Made by a program: the position numbers and the translations under genes
In this document: piece by piece, positions 42,902 through 52,490 of the stretch
Layout: each line of letters starts with the position of its first letter
Position numbering within the stretch: position 1 is the stretch's first letter
DNA from: Dyadobacter fanqingshengii
Lineage (GTDB): Bacteria > Bacteroidota > Bacteroidia > Cytophagales > Spirosomataceae
NCBI RefSeq assembly: GCF_023822005.2
Contig: NZ_CP098806.1
Coordinates: forward strand, 4,526,001-4,590,000
Direction of reading: 5' to 3'
DNA length: 64,000 nt
The notes under the pieces: model-generated
Seen by the model: only the letters and a program-made list of their open reading frames with translations
Told to the model about the DNA's origin: nothing
The model's database searches: none

Positions 42902-44133
42902 GAAGCCCTACTCTTCTCTAAATTCGGCAGAAATCCTGTCAATAGCCCGATAAGCGGTAAAAACGAGCAAATCCAGAAGACGTATTCAATGCTGGTTTTG
43001 TCGGCTACGCTGCCCAAAATGGCTGAGCCGATTCCAGCGATGCCGAAAGCAAAGCCGAAAAACAGACCTGCGATCATGCCGACTTTTCCCGGAATGAGTT
43101 CTTGCGCATAAACCAATATTGCTGAAAAAGCGGAAGAAAGAATAAGCCCGATAATGCAGCTCAAAACGCCGGTCCAGAATAAATTTACGTATGGAAGCAG
43201 CAAAGCGAATGGCGCTGCACCCAGGATTGAAATCCAGATCACATATTTCCTGCCAATTCTGTCCCCAACAGGCCCGCCAATGAATGTTCCTGCAGCCACG
43301 GCAAACAAAAATGCGAATAGGTAAATCTGCGAATTCTGAATGGACACGCCGAATTTATGAATGAGGTAAAAAGTAAAATAACTGGAAATGCTGGCCATGT
43401 AAATGTATTTTGAGAAAATCAAAAGCAGTAATATGGCAATGGCAAAGGTGATTTTCCCGCTCGAAAGATGGGACACGTTGGCCGGCTTAGCCACTGATTT
43501 TTTGGCAACAACCACTTCCAGGCTCCGCTTATACCAGCCGCCCACCCAGGACAAAATGGCGATTGCCAAAAGCGCAACCAGCGAAAACCAGATCACCTGA
43601 AAACGTCCATAAGGCAACAGAATCAACGCCGCAAGCAAAGGCCCAAGCGAGCTGCCCGCATTGCCTCCCACTTGAAACAGCGACTGCGCCATACCATGCT
43701 TTCCACCCGAAGCCATTCGCGCCACACGGGAAGCCTCAGGATGAAATACGGCAGAACCAACGCCGATCAATCCAACTGAAAGCAGAACAAGATTAAAGCT
43801 GTTTGCAAGAGACAAGGAAATTAATCCGAGTAAAGTAAAACACATTCCTACGGCCAATGCAAATGGTTGCGGCCGTTTATCGGTAAAAGCACCAACCACA
43901 GGTTGCAGTACCGAAGCGCTCACTTGAAATGTGAATGTGATGAACCCAATTTGTGTAAAATTCAGCTGGAAAGATTCCTTCACCATGGGATAAATGGAAG
44001 GAATTAATGATTGCATCGTGTCATTTAATAAATGGCAGAAGCTCAATGCAAGCAAAATAGGGAAAACGGTCTGCGAAGTATTTATTGCCGGACTTGCATC
44101 GACAGCAATGGGATTTGGTTCAATAGATTTCAT
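42898..44133 (-). CDS. Major facilitator superfamily transporter (Fsr-like)
   Basis: A 411-residue membrane protein with 12 predicted helices. The opening (LLALSFCHLLNDTMQSLIPS) and the segment GVGSAVFHPEASRVARMASG are characteristic of the fosmidomycin-resistance (Fsr) branch of the MFS. It is likely a proton-driven drug or metabolite exporter in the inner membrane. Its stop codon shares bases with that of the convergent M23 gene. It starts 2 bp after the SDR gene stop (same strand), so the two probably form an operon. Confidence 0.93.
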   Translation of the reverse strand: MKSIEPNPIAVDASPAINTSQTVFPILLALSFCHLLNDTMQSLIPSIYPMVKESFQLNFTQIGFITFTFQVSASVLQPVVGAFTDKRPQPFALAVGMCFTLLGLISLSLANSFNLVLLSVGLIGVGSAVFHPEASRVARMASGGKHGMAQSLFQVGGNAGSSLGPLLAALILLPYGRFQVIWFSLVALLAIAILSWVGGWYKRSLEVVVAKKSVAKPANVSHLSSGKITFAIAILLLLIFSKYIYMASISSYFTFYLIHKFGVSIQNSQIYLFAFLFAVAAGTFIGGPVGDRIGRKYVIWISILGAAPFALLLPYVNLFWTGVLSCIIGLILSSAFSAILVYAQELIPGKVGMIAGLFFGFAFGIAGIGSAILGSVADKTSIEYVFWICSFLPLIGLLTGFLPNLEKSRAS

Positions 44134-44135
44134 GC

Positions 44136-44885
44136 TTACTTCCGGTGAATCGTCGTTGCGGCAGATTGCGCACCAGCTAAAATTGTAATATCTGCAATGG
44201 TAACCCTGCTCGGAGCATTTATCGCGTAAAGAATGGCATCGGCAATGTCGGAAGCCTGCAATGGATCAAATCCTTCGTAAACCTTTTCCGCCCGGTTTTC
44301 GTCGCCTTTGAAACGGACCAATGAAAACTCAGTTTCCACAGCGCCGGGTGCAACATTGGTTACCTTAATGCCATGTTGCGTCAATTCGAGGCGCATTCCT
44401 TCACTCAAAACCTCGACCGCGGCCTTGGATGCGCAGTAAACGGCACCATTAATATAAGTTTGCTTGCCAGCGATAGAGCTGATGTTGACAATGTGACCGG
44501 CTCCTTTTTCCAGCATTAACGGGATTACCGCTTTTGAAACATAAAGCAGACCTTTTACATTTCCATCAATCATTGCATCCCAATCGTCCGTATCACCTTC
44601 ATCCAATGATCCCATGCCATGCGCATTTCCAGCGTTATTGACCAGAATGTCAATATTTTTCCAATCATCCGGCAACGACCCGATCATCGCGATCACCGCG
44701 CCCTTGTCACGCACATCGAAAACCAGCGTAGTAACTTTTACTTTGGTTGATAATTCAGAAACTTCATCTAACCGCTCCTGACGGCGGCCGCAAAGGATGA
44801 GATCAATTCCGGCACCTGCAAATAACTGCGCAGTCGCCTTTCCAATTCCGGATGTGGCTCCGGTAATTAATGCAATTCGAGACAT
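44136..44885 (-). CDS. Short-chain dehydrogenase (YdfG-like)
   Basis: A 249-residue classical SDR. Cofactor motif TGATSGIGKATA at residues 8-19 followed by CGRRQERLDE, whose Arg pair favours NADP(H); NNAGNAHG near 88; and catalytic Ser with YCASK near 154. The pattern is like YdfG, an NADP-dependent 3-hydroxy acid (serine/allothreonine) dehydrogenase, but substrate is not certain. It precedes the MFS transporter gene by 2 bp, and the pair suggests export of, or resistance to, something the enzyme modifies; this is inference. Confidence 0.93.
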   Translation of the reverse strand: MSRIALITGATSGIGKATAQLFAGAGIDLILCGRRQERLDEVSELSTKVKVTTLVFDVRDKGAVIAMIGSLPDDWKNIDILVNNAGNAHGMGSLDEGDTDDWDAMIDGNVKGLLYVSKAVIPLMLEKGAGHIVNISSIAGKQTYINGAVYCASKAAVEVLSEGMRLELTQHGIKVTNVAPGAVETEFSLVRFKGDENRAEKVYEGFDPLQASDIADAILYAINAPSRVTIADITILAGAQSAATTIHRK

Positions 44886-44928
44886 TATAAAATCAAATTC
44901 GTCAATGGATGTGAACTTCCTCAGACGC

Positions 44929-46632
44929 TCACTTTTTATTTTTTGGAATGTTCATACTGCTGAACTTCCCCTTTTCCAGTTGAGCAGCCTGGCTAAATAG
45001 CTGAACGGCTTGCTGATAAACATTGTCTGTCGGGTTCAAGACCTGGAAAATCTCATTATTAAGTCCGCTTTTCTGCTTCCTTCCCCAGACATAACGACCA
45101 ATGATCGCCTTCGTTTGCGATGTAATAATAGGCTTAGAAAGTGTCAATTCCTTCTCATTTGGTTTAATTCCAGCTTTTGAAGCATCTTTTACCATGTCGG
45201 CTATCATTGCGTCCGAAATTTGGAATGAGGTCAAAAAGTCATTAAACGACTGTTTTTCAAGCTTTTTCTGGTTGTCATTTGCATAACGCAATGCGTATTC
45301 GCGAATAATGTTTTTGGAATAAAGCTCGAATAGGTATTTGCTGTTCAAAAGTGTATCCTTTGGAACAAAAATGTCGGGCGTAATGCCGCCGCCACCGTAA
45401 ACGATCCGGCCGCCGTCGGTTTTATAGATTTTTGTTTTATCAAATTTGATGCTGTCCGCATTGAACAACTCGCCGCTTTCGTAGCGATGCGAAAGGTCCT
45501 GGCTGTAATCTTCGCCTTTTCCTAATTCATACGGTTTCTGGATGCTCCGGCCACTTGGCGTGAAATATCTGGAAATGGTCAGCCGAAGTTCTGATGCGTC
45601 CGAAAGCTTGATCGGCATTTGCACCAAACCTTTTCCATAAGACCTTCTTCCAACGACCAATGCACGGTCATGATCCTGCAATGCCCCGGCTAAAATTTCC
45701 GATGCAGAAGCACTTCCTTCATCTACCAGCACGATTAGTGGCCCTTGTTCGAAGAGTCCATCCACATGCGAACGGGTTTTTCTGTCAAACCGGCTATCCT
45801 TACCTTCGGTATAAACCAAAAGTTTGTCGCCGGCAATAAATTCGTCAGCCATGCTCGTCGCGCGCTCCATATACCCGCCCGGATTTCCTCTTAAATCAAG
45901 GATCAGGTTCTTTAATCCACTGGCTTTCAAAGTTTTTAATGCTGATTTAAATTCGTCGTAAGTGGTTTCCGAGAAACGGCTCACCTTGATGTAACCAATC
46001 TCCTGATCCACCATATAAGACGCATCCACAGAATAAGTCGGAATGCGATCGCGAACGACGGCAAAGTTCATTTTTTCGTCTAACCCAACTCTTTCAATCG
46101 CCAGATCAACCTTTGTGCCTCTTTTTCCGCGCAACAGCTTATAAACCTGTGCATTGGTCACACCGGGACCAGATAAGTTTTCTTTGTTCACCGAAATAAT
46201 GCGGTCACCGCTCTGGATTCCCGCCGCTTCCGAAGGACCGCCGCTCAATGGCGTTACCACGTAAACGGTGTCATTGTATATATTGAATTCCACACCAATC
46301 CCGTCAAATCCGGAGTCCAGCTGCGACCTTGCAGCGGTTGCTTCGTCCGTGTTAAAATACGCCGTGTGTGGATCCAGCTTTTCAAGCATTTTTGAGATAG
46401 AAAAATCGACAAGCTCCTCAGTATTAACCGAATCCACGTAATTATTCTCAACGAGCATGAGCACTTCCCTATACTTGGCGTAACCCTTTGCAACGTCGGA
46501 AAGCTTGCGGCCTCCGCTAAAAAACGTGCTTCCCAACAGCACACCAGCAGCCAACGTAATGGCTATAATGATAGGCAGTCGAACCACAGAACGGGAATTA
46601 TGAATCGGATTAGGAGATTTTTGTTGATTCAT
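44929..46632 (-). CDS. S41-family C-terminal processing protease
   Basis: A 567-residue serine protease (CtpA/Prc type). One N-terminal membrane helix (about residues 20-36, LPIIIAITLAAGVLLGS) anchors it with the catalytic part in the periplasm. A PDZ domain occupies about 95-185. The S41 domain has the nucleophile Ser in DEGSASASEILAGAL near 300 and the general base Lys in RRSYGKGLVQ near 330. The C-terminal about 170 residues are a charged extension. It trims or degrades envelope proteins by recognising their C-termini. It is 43 bp upstream of the SDR gene on the same strand. Confidence 0.95.
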   Translation of the reverse strand: MNQQKSPNPIHNSRSVVRLPIIIAITLAAGVLLGSTFFSGGRKLSDVAKGYAKYREVLMLVENNYVDSVNTEELVDFSISKMLEKLDPHTAYFNTDEATAARSQLDSGFDGIGVEFNIYNDTVYVVTPLSGGPSEAAGIQSGDRIISVNKENLSGPGVTNAQVYKLLRGKRGTKVDLAIERVGLDEKMNFAVVRDRIPTYSVDASYMVDQEIGYIKVSRFSETTYDEFKSALKTLKASGLKNLILDLRGNPGGYMERATSMADEFIAGDKLLVYTEGKDSRFDRKTRSHVDGLFEQGPLIVLVDEGSASASEILAGALQDHDRALVVGRRSYGKGLVQMPIKLSDASELRLTISRYFTPSGRSIQKPYELGKGEDYSQDLSHRYESGELFNADSIKFDKTKIYKTDGGRIVYGGGGITPDIFVPKDTLLNSKYLFELYSKNIIREYALRYANDNQKKLEKQSFNDFLTSFQISDAMIADMVKDASKAGIKPNEKELTLSKPIITSQTKAIIGRYVWGRKQKSGLNNEIFQVLNPTDNVYQQAVQLFSQAAQLEKGKFSSMNIPKNKK

Positions 46633-46769
46633 GCCAATAAAATATTTGAAAGCGTTGTATGAATGCCGGTTGCAGTTGGCACATTTCTCTAACGTGAAGT
46701 AAGCGATTTTGGTTGCCTAAAGCAAATGGATCTACGGTGATTTCTAAGATATTAGTCCAACGTTTGCCC

Positions 46770-48719
46770 TTAGACAAATGCCTTTAAAGACTCCGGATTG
46801 CGCATTGTCTCCGGGTTAATGCACTTTGCGGGATCCTGCCCCATCAAAATCCGCTTCATGGGCGCTTCCATCTTTTTACCGTTGATCGTATACGGAATGT
46901 CGCTTACCTGCTCAATCGTGTCCGGAACGTGGCGCGGGCTGTATTCACTGCGCAAAACGTCCTTGATGCGCTTTTTTAGCTCATCTGTCAAGGTTTTGTC
47001 CTTGCTTAAAACGACAAACAAAGAGATTGTGCCTTCTCCGTTTCCTTTCTCAAGATATACGGCAAGGCTGTCTTTCACGTCAGGAATGCTTTCAACAGCG
47101 CGATAGATTTCGGCGGTCCCTATCCTTACGCCTCCTCTGTTTAATGTCGCGTCCGAACGCCCGTAAATAATCACGGAGTTACGGTCGGTTACCTTAATCC
47201 AATCGCCGTGGCGCCAGATATTGGGATACATTTCAAAATAACTGCTGACATATTTTTCGTCATCTTCGTCATTCCAAAAATAAATGGGCATCGAAGGCAT
47301 AGGTTGCGTAATCACCATTTCACCAAGCTCGCCGATCGATGGTTTCCCATCCTCGTTATATGCCTCGATCCTGCAACCGAGCATGCGACACTGGATTTCG
47401 CCAGAATACACAGGCAAGATCGGGCAGCCGCCTACGAAAGCGCTGCATACATCCGTTCCGCCGCTAAGCGAAATAAGCCAGACATCTTTTTTAACATATT
47501 TATAAATCCATTCATAAGCCTCCGGCGGCAAAGGCGAACCGGTTGAGCCAATGGTTTCCAACGCATTAAGATTTTCTGCCATAATGCTGACGCCCGCTTT
47601 CATGGAAGCTATGAAATAGGCCGCGCCGCTTCCGAAATGGGTTATTTTTGCTTTTTCTGCCAATGTCCAGAGCACTTGTGACGATGGAAAAGCAGGCGCA
47701 CCGTCATAGAGCACGAGCGTGGCGCCGCAAAGGAGCGAACCTAATGCATAATTCCACATCATCCAGCCCGTGGTCGAATACCAGAAATAACGGTCACCCG
47801 GTTTCACATTCTGATGCAGGATCAATGCTTTGTGGTGTTCGATCAGGCAGCCGCCCACACTATGCGTGATCGCTTTTGGCTTGGCTGTGGTTCCCGATGA
47901 ATAAAGGATCCAGATCGGATGATCAAAAGAAAGCGGCTCGAAATCAAGTCCGAAATTTTCGAGATGCAGAATGTCTTCCCAGGAAGTAAGCCTTTCCGGG
48001 CGATTCTCAGCATTAATGTTGTTGATTAAAACCGTGTCCTTAACACTTGGTAATGAGAAAGAAAGCTCCTGCGCAAACGATGTAATGTCGTAGGTTTTGC
48101 CATTGTAAAAATAACCGTCTGCTACAAAAAGCACTTTTGGCTCAATCTGCGAAAAACGGTCTGCTATGGCTGTCTTACCAAAATCCGGCGAACACGACGA
48201 CCACACGGCACCCACCGCATTCGTTGCAAGAAAAGCCACCACCGCCTGCGGAATATTGGGCAAAATAGCCGCAACACGATCACCAGGCCGCACGCCGCGC
48301 TGTTTGAGCCAGGCTGCCACAGCGGCAACTTCGGTTTCAAGCGTTTCCCAGGAAATTTCGGTTAATGGAGATTGTTCTGATTGAAAAATAATGGCCGGGC
48401 GGTCCTTCGACTTATTTCTAAAAACGTGCTCTGCATAGTTGACTTTGGAACGCGTAAACCACTTTGTGCCGATCATGCCATGCTTTGGCCTTTGCAAAAC
48501 TTCGAGATAAAGATCGTGGGACTTTATGTTGAAGTAAAGCCACAAACTCTCCCAGAAATCTTCCAGATCCGTCACAGACCAATCCCAAAGATCGTGATAG
48601 GAGCGGAAATAGAGGCCTCTTTTTACAAAAAGCCAATCCATGTATTTTTTAAGATTGGATTGCTCCAGAAGCGCTCTTCCTGGTTTCCATAATGGTTGAG
48701 GCAGCACGTCAGTAGGCAT
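46770..48719 (-). CDS. Acetoacetyl-CoA synthetase
   Basis: A 649-residue acyl-adenylate-forming ligase. Motifs: the N-terminal cap shared with acetyl-CoA synthetases, ATP-binding ILYSSGTTAKPKAITHS near residue 275, the acetoacetate-type GWMMWNYALGSLLCGATLVLY near 318, and a C-terminal GRSDATLNRGGVRIGTAEIY near 530. The closing PYTINGKKMEAPMKRILMG contains the catalytic Lys. It activates acetoacetate with CoA and ATP, feeding ketone bodies or degraded amino acids/polyhydroxybutyrate into acetyl-CoA metabolism. Single gene. Confidence 0.94.
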   Translation of the reverse strand: MPTDVLPQPLWKPGRALLEQSNLKKYMDWLFVKRGLYFRSYHDLWDWSVTDLEDFWESLWLYFNIKSHDLYLEVLQRPKHGMIGTKWFTRSKVNYAEHVFRNKSKDRPAIIFQSEQSPLTEISWETLETEVAAVAAWLKQRGVRPGDRVAAILPNIPQAVVAFLATNAVGAVWSSCSPDFGKTAIADRFSQIEPKVLFVADGYFYNGKTYDITSFAQELSFSLPSVKDTVLINNINAENRPERLTSWEDILHLENFGLDFEPLSFDHPIWILYSSGTTAKPKAITHSVGGCLIEHHKALILHQNVKPGDRYFWYSTTGWMMWNYALGSLLCGATLVLYDGAPAFPSSQVLWTLAEKAKITHFGSGAAYFIASMKAGVSIMAENLNALETIGSTGSPLPPEAYEWIYKYVKKDVWLISLSGGTDVCSAFVGGCPILPVYSGEIQCRMLGCRIEAYNEDGKPSIGELGEMVITQPMPSMPIYFWNDEDDEKYVSSYFEMYPNIWRHGDWIKVTDRNSVIIYGRSDATLNRGGVRIGTAEIYRAVESIPDVKDSLAVYLEKGNGEGTISLFVVLSKDKTLTDELKKRIKDVLRSEYSPRHVPDTIEQVSDIPYTINGKKMEAPMKRILMGQDPAKCINPETMRNPESLKAFV

Positions 48720-49020
48720 AATTACATCATTATAGGTGAAGGTTAGGTCGTGGAAAAAGGCGTTTTGCGACGCATTTAACCAATAGTATTAATAAACGTT
48801 CGGTTACGAAAAATGGCATAAACCGAAGTGAAAATTTTTACTTGAAAATTTCCTGTATCTTTGCAGTCTTAAATAAAAACACTTAGTACTCTGATCATCA
48901 GATACGTTGATTAGCTGGTTTTAGTGGCAGTTTTTGCAAATACAGACCAAAAGAACCGCCTGATCAGTACACGGCAAATAGTAAGAGGAAATAAATTCCA
49001 GTAGTGATACTGCATTCCTA
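48720..49020. other. Intergenic region between the divergent ligase and pseudouridine synthase genes
   Basis: This 301-bp gap has no gene I can support. It holds a consensus -7 box at 48856-48863 reading rightward, and a perfect 6-1-6 palindrome TCTGATCATCAGA at 48890-48902 within the resulting leader of about 150 bases. The leader is unusually long for this window and could carry regulation, but no known riboswitch or ncRNA is recognisable. Confidence 0.5.
48856..48863 (+). promoter_or_regulatory. -7 promoter box of the pseudouridine synthase gene
   Basis: TATCTTTG is a perfect TAnnTTTG match, followed by GCA as in many Bacteroidota promoters. No good -33 TTTG is visible. It implies a leader of roughly 150 bases. 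Confidence 0.5.
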
Positions 49021-50661
49021 ATGAGAAAAAGAACATCAACACCCTCGAAGGCACCAAAAGCGTCGCAACCTTCGACAGGCGGACAAAAAACTTTCCGCAA
49101 ATCCAACGACGGCGCAGGTCATCCATTCAAGAAAGCCCGCCCGGAAGCAGAAAGCCGCTTCAGTAAGCCAAGCATCAAAAAATCAAGTTTGAGAGTCGCC
49201 AGCGGTAATGCGGACAATGCAGGCCAAAAAGCACGGCCAAGTTTCGACCATGAAAAAGGCCCGAACGACAGACCACGCTTTGATAAGCCCCGTTTTGATA
49301 AGCCGGGCTTCGATAAGCCGGGCTTCGAAAGGACGCGCTCGGACAAGCCTCGCTTCGATAAGCCTGGAAATGATAGGCCGGGATATCCTAAAAAAGAAGG
49401 TGGTTTCCGCAGTCCGGCTGATAAAAAAGACTTCGGACAAAGAGAAAGACCAACTGGCGACAGGGAATTCAAACCACGTTTTGACAGACCTGCCCGCGAA
49501 GGCGACAGACCGCGCTTTGACAGACCTGCACGTGAAGGCGACAGACCACGTTTCGAAAGAAACGACGATCGCCCTGCTCAATCCGGAGAATCCCGCCCAT
49601 TTCGTGCAAGAGAGGAATCAGGATCAAGAGAAAGACCAGTTGGCGACAGGGAATTCAAGCCACGTGCTGACAGACCTGCACGCGAAGGCGACAGACGCGA
49701 TTCCAGAACACCAGGTGATCGTCCGTTCAACCGCCCAAGCAGAGACGGCAAGCCAGAATTTAAAAAAAAAGATGAAACCGAGCGCGTAGAACGGGATGAT
49801 TCTGACAGACCTGCCCATAACGAAAATCCTGAGCAAACAGAAGATCGCAGCGGCCTGGATAGAAGAGTAGGTCGCTTTGAAAGTGCTCCGCGCTACAATC
49901 TTTCAAGCTACGAAAAGAAGAACGCACCAAAACGGAAGGAAAAGGAAGAATCTCCGCTTATCCGTCTGAACCGATATATTTCTAATGCAGGCATTTGCTC
50001 GCGTCGCGAAGCGGATGATCTGATTGCTTCGGGTCAAATTTCTGTGAACGGTAAGACGATTACAGAAATGGGTTACAAAGTAATGCCCACGGATGTTGTG
50101 AAATACGGCAAGAAGGCGTTGAACCCGGAGAAAATGGTTTATATATTAATCAATAAACCAAAGGATTACATTACCACAACCGACGATCCGGAGGAACGCA
50201 AAACAGTGCTTGACCTGATTCAGGGAGCTTGCGCGGAGCGCGTTTACCCGGTTGGTCGTTTGGATAGGAATACAACAGGTTTGTTGCTTTTGACAAATGA
50301 TGGAGAATTGGCTGTAAAGCTAACGCACCCATCCGGCGGCATTAAGAAAATTTACCAGGCGGAACTTGATAAACCGATTACTACGGAGGATTTTGAAAGC
50401 CTGCAAAATGGCTTGGAACTGGAAGATGGTTTCATCCGCCCTGACGAAGTCGGCATCGTTACGCCTGACGCTATGGTGGTTGGCCTCGAAATTCACAGCG
50501 GCCGAAACAGGATCGTACGCCGGATGTTCGAACATTTGGGTTACGAAGTTCAAAAGCTGGACCGCACCGTGTTTGCAGGTTTAAACAAAAAAGACCTTCC
50601 GCGTGGAAAATGGAGATTTTTAAGTGAGAAAGAAGTTGTGAAACTGAAATTCATGCTTTAA
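49021..50661 (+). CDS. RsuA/RluB-family pseudouridine synthase with long repetitive N-terminal region
   Basis: A 546-residue protein. Residues 1-315 are low-complexity and rich in R, D, P, F, G, K and E, with repeats such as RFDKP/GFDKP (about 85-120) and RPAREGDRPRFD (about 150-240). Residues about 320-365 are an S4 RNA-binding domain (IRLNRYISNAGICSRREADD). About 380-545 is the catalytic domain with the active-site Asp in GRLDRNTTGLLLL near residue 425 and HSGRNRIVRRMFEHLGY near 495. It should convert uridine to pseudouridine in 23S (RluB) or 16S rRNA. The disordered arginine-rich arm resembles RNA-chaperone tails and may aid binding to ribosome precursors. Confidence 0.93.
   Translation: MRKRTSTPSKAPKASQPSTGGQKTFRKSNDGAGHPFKKARPEAESRFSKPSIKKSSLRVASGNADNAGQKARPSFDHEKGPNDRPRFDKPRFDKPGFDKPGFERTRSDKPRFDKPGNDRPGYPKKEGGFRSPADKKDFGQRERPTGDREFKPRFDRPAREGDRPRFDRPAREGDRPRFERNDDRPAQSGESRPFRAREESGSRERPVGDREFKPRADRPAREGDRRDSRTPGDRPFNRPSRDGKPEFKKKDETERVERDDSDRPAHNENPEQTEDRSGLDRRVGRFESAPRYNLSSYEKKNAPKRKEKEESPLIRLNRYISNAGICSRREADDLIASGQISVNGKTITEMGYKVMPTDVVKYGKKALNPEKMVYILINKPKDYITTTDDPEERKTVLDLIQGACAERVYPVGRLDRNTTGLLLLTNDGELAVKLTHPSGGIKKIYQAELDKPITTEDFESLQNGLELEDGFIRPDEVGIVTPDAMVVGLEIHSGRNRIVRRMFEHLGYEVQKLDRTVFAGLNKKDLPRGKWRFLSEKEVVKLKFML
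49262..49375 (+). repeat. 15-bp tandem repeats coding for the FDKP units
   Basis: Several copies of a unit like TTCGATAAGCCGGGC follow one another in frame with the coding sequence, translating to FDKPR/FDKPG. The tract can expand or contract without frameshift because the unit is a multiple of three. Confidence 0.8.
49441..49705 (+). repeat. Coding repeat: two blocks of the RERPxGDREFKP-RPAREGD type
   Basis: A block starting AGAGAAAGACC at 49441 recurs at 49627, 186 bp (62 codons) away, with high identity over about 70 bp. Between them, 36-bp units for RPAREGDRPRFD occur in tandem. These repeats lie in the disordered arm of the pseudouridine synthase. Confidence 0.75.
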
Positions 50662-50679
50662 GATTTTGGAATAATATAA

Positions 50680-50726
50680 AAAGAAAACCGGCTGCTACGA
50701 TAAACGTAACAGCCGGTTTCTTTTTT
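50680..50726. terminator. Bidirectional terminator after the pseudouridine synthase gene
   Basis: GAAAACCGGCTG with TACG pairs with CGTA and CAGCCGGTTTC around a short loop, with one bulge; A- and T-runs flank it. It serves this gene and the convergent HtrA-type gene. Confidence 0.8.
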
Positions 50727-50739
50727 GAACCTATATATA

Positions 50740-52281
50740 TTACAAACGGAATCCGAATGAATAAACGTCGTAAGGAGCGTCTGGGTAAAGACCTTCGAAC
50801 TGCACCATTGACTCTTCCTTGCCGGCGATTGCAGCCTGGAATTCTTTCACTGTCCGCACTGGCTTACCATTCACTTTGGTAATGATAAAACCTTCCTCAA
50901 CTTGCGAACGGGCAAACTTCCCACCATCGATGGACACCACTTTCACACCGCCATCCAGTTTATAACGAGACAAACGTTGTTTCTCCTGATCACTTAGGTT
51001 ACCAAATTGTGCGCCCAAAGCATTCATGATTGCGGCAGATTCGTCGCGTTTCAGGATGTCAGAGCCACCTGTACGATTACGCAATGTAATGTTCAGATCC
51101 TTTTCCTTACCATCGCGGTTAACGGTCAGATTAACTTTATCGCCAGGCTTGTGCAGGCCGATTGACTGTTGCAATTCAGGAATAGAGTGAATGTTCAAAC
51201 CGTCCACTTTCACGATCACGTCACCTTTATTGACACCGCCTGCTTTTGCAGCACTGTTTTCTGTAAACTCACGCACATAAACACCGTCGTTCACTTTCAC
51301 TCCGTATTCTTCGGCTTTTCTGCTGTCCAAATCGTCAAGGGCAATTCCCAAATAACCACGTTGAACATTACCGAATTTGATCAGATCACTTGAAACTTTC
51401 TTAACTATGCTTGAAGGAACCGCAAAAGCGTAACCTGCGAAGCTTCCTGTTGGGCTGGCAATGGCAGTATTAATACCGATCAATTCACCTTTCAGGTTAA
51501 CCAAAGCACCACCGCTGTTTCCTGGGTTCACAACTGCGTCCGTTTGGATAAATGATTCAAGAGGAGAATCGACAGAAGCTGCTGATGTAGGCGTTACGCC
51601 ACCGCCACGTCTTGACTGGCCAATGATGCCCAATCCACGACCTTTTGCACTTACAATACCAGCTGTTACAGTTGATTCCAGGTTAAAAGGATTACCAACA
51701 GCCACAACCCACTCTCCTACTTTCACTGCATCGGAGTTGCCCAATGTTACTGCTGGCAAATCTTTTGCTTCAATTTTTATCACAGCAATGTCCGTAGATG
51801 GGTCAGCTCCAACCACTTTTGCTCTGAACTTGCCTTTATTATGCAATGTAACTTCCAGTTCCTGAGCACCTTCTACAACGTGGTTGTTGGTTACGATATA
51901 ACCATCAGCTGAAATAATCACACCTGAACCAGATGCCTCCTGCGACTGAGGGCCGCGTGAGCCGCCTTCAAATTCGTCGCCAAAGAAATCCCGGAAAATA
52001 TCAGGAATTTGCTGACCTCCGCCACGAGAAGCCTGGCGTGTCATTGTAGATTTAATATGGACAACCGTTGGTGTTGTAGCCTCAGCAGCATAAACAAAAT
52101 CCCCGGGAGCCCCCACCGGTGTCCCGGTTGAAGTGAAGCGATTGATCGACTCAGCCGGCGCTTCCTTTAAAATTACATCTTTACCATTGTTATCACCTAA
52201 TAGCTTAAAGCCGGCAAGAGTTGATGCGCTTGAAATCAACCCAACCAACACTAAACCTTTCCAATTTGTTTTCATATACAT
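50740..52281 (-). CDS. Do/HtrA-family periplasmic serine endoprotease
   Basis: A 513-residue trypsin-like protease and chaperone (DegP/DegQ type). An N-terminal hydrophobic segment (about 8-27) serves for export or anchoring. The protease domain (about 75-290) shows His in IVTNNHVVEG near 133, Asp in DPSTDIAVIKI near 164, and Ser in NPGNSGGALVN near 250. Two PDZ domains follow (about 300-395 and 420-510). It degrades misfolded periplasmic proteins. An in-frame ATG at 52275 is an equally plausible start. It lies 209 bp downstream of the Hsp20 gene on the same strand, with a terminator between. Confidence 0.95.
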   Translation of the reverse strand: MYMKTNWKGLVLVGLISSASTLAGFKLLGDNNGKDVILKEAPAESINRFTSTGTPVGAPGDFVYAAEATTPTVVHIKSTMTRQASRGGGQQIPDIFRDFFGDEFEGGSRGPQSQEASGSGVIISADGYIVTNNHVVEGAQELEVTLHNKGKFRAKVVGADPSTDIAVIKIEAKDLPAVTLGNSDAVKVGEWVVAVGNPFNLESTVTAGIVSAKGRGLGIIGQSRRGGGVTPTSAASVDSPLESFIQTDAVVNPGNSGGALVNLKGELIGINTAIASPTGSFAGYAFAVPSSIVKKVSSDLIKFGNVQRGYLGIALDDLDSRKAEEYGVKVNDGVYVREFTENSAAKAGGVNKGDVIVKVDGLNIHSIPELQQSIGLHKPGDKVNLTVNRDGKEKDLNITLRNRTGGSDILKRDESAAIMNALGAQFGNLSDQEKQRLSRYKLDGGVKVVSIDGGKFARSQVEEGFIITKVNGKPVRTVKEFQAAIAGKEESMVQFEGLYPDAPYDVYSFGFRL

Positions 52282-52438
52282 TTGTTGGGGTTATATTTTT
52301 GTAAATAAATAACGCAATGCCATGACTAATTTATTCCCGCAGACGCCTCATTTAACATAATTTAACAAAGATATTCTATTTGTCTTCTACTAAAATATCC
52401 TGCCAATTCAACTAACAATTTATTCAAATCTTTGTTCA

Positions 52439-52472
52439 CAAAAAAGGCGCTATTATAAATAATAACGCCTTT
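52439..52472 (-). terminator. Terminator of the Hsp20 gene
   Basis: AAAGGCG-TATTA and TAATA-CGCCTTT form a stem with one unpaired base on each arm. An A-run on the left gives the U-run for minus-strand transcripts. Confidence 0.75.
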
Positions 52473-52490
52473 CTGAGTTGTTAGCCCGGA

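Noticed and set aside
48864..49020. Riboswitch or small RNA in the long leader of the pseudouridine synthase gene.
   Set aside because: Only one short palindrome is visible and no known consensus could be matched.
49262..49705. Regular short repeats that might suggest a CRISPR array.
   Set aside because: Units are in frame, contiguous and of variable sequence without spacers, and they encode a low-complexity arm of a pseudouridine synthase.
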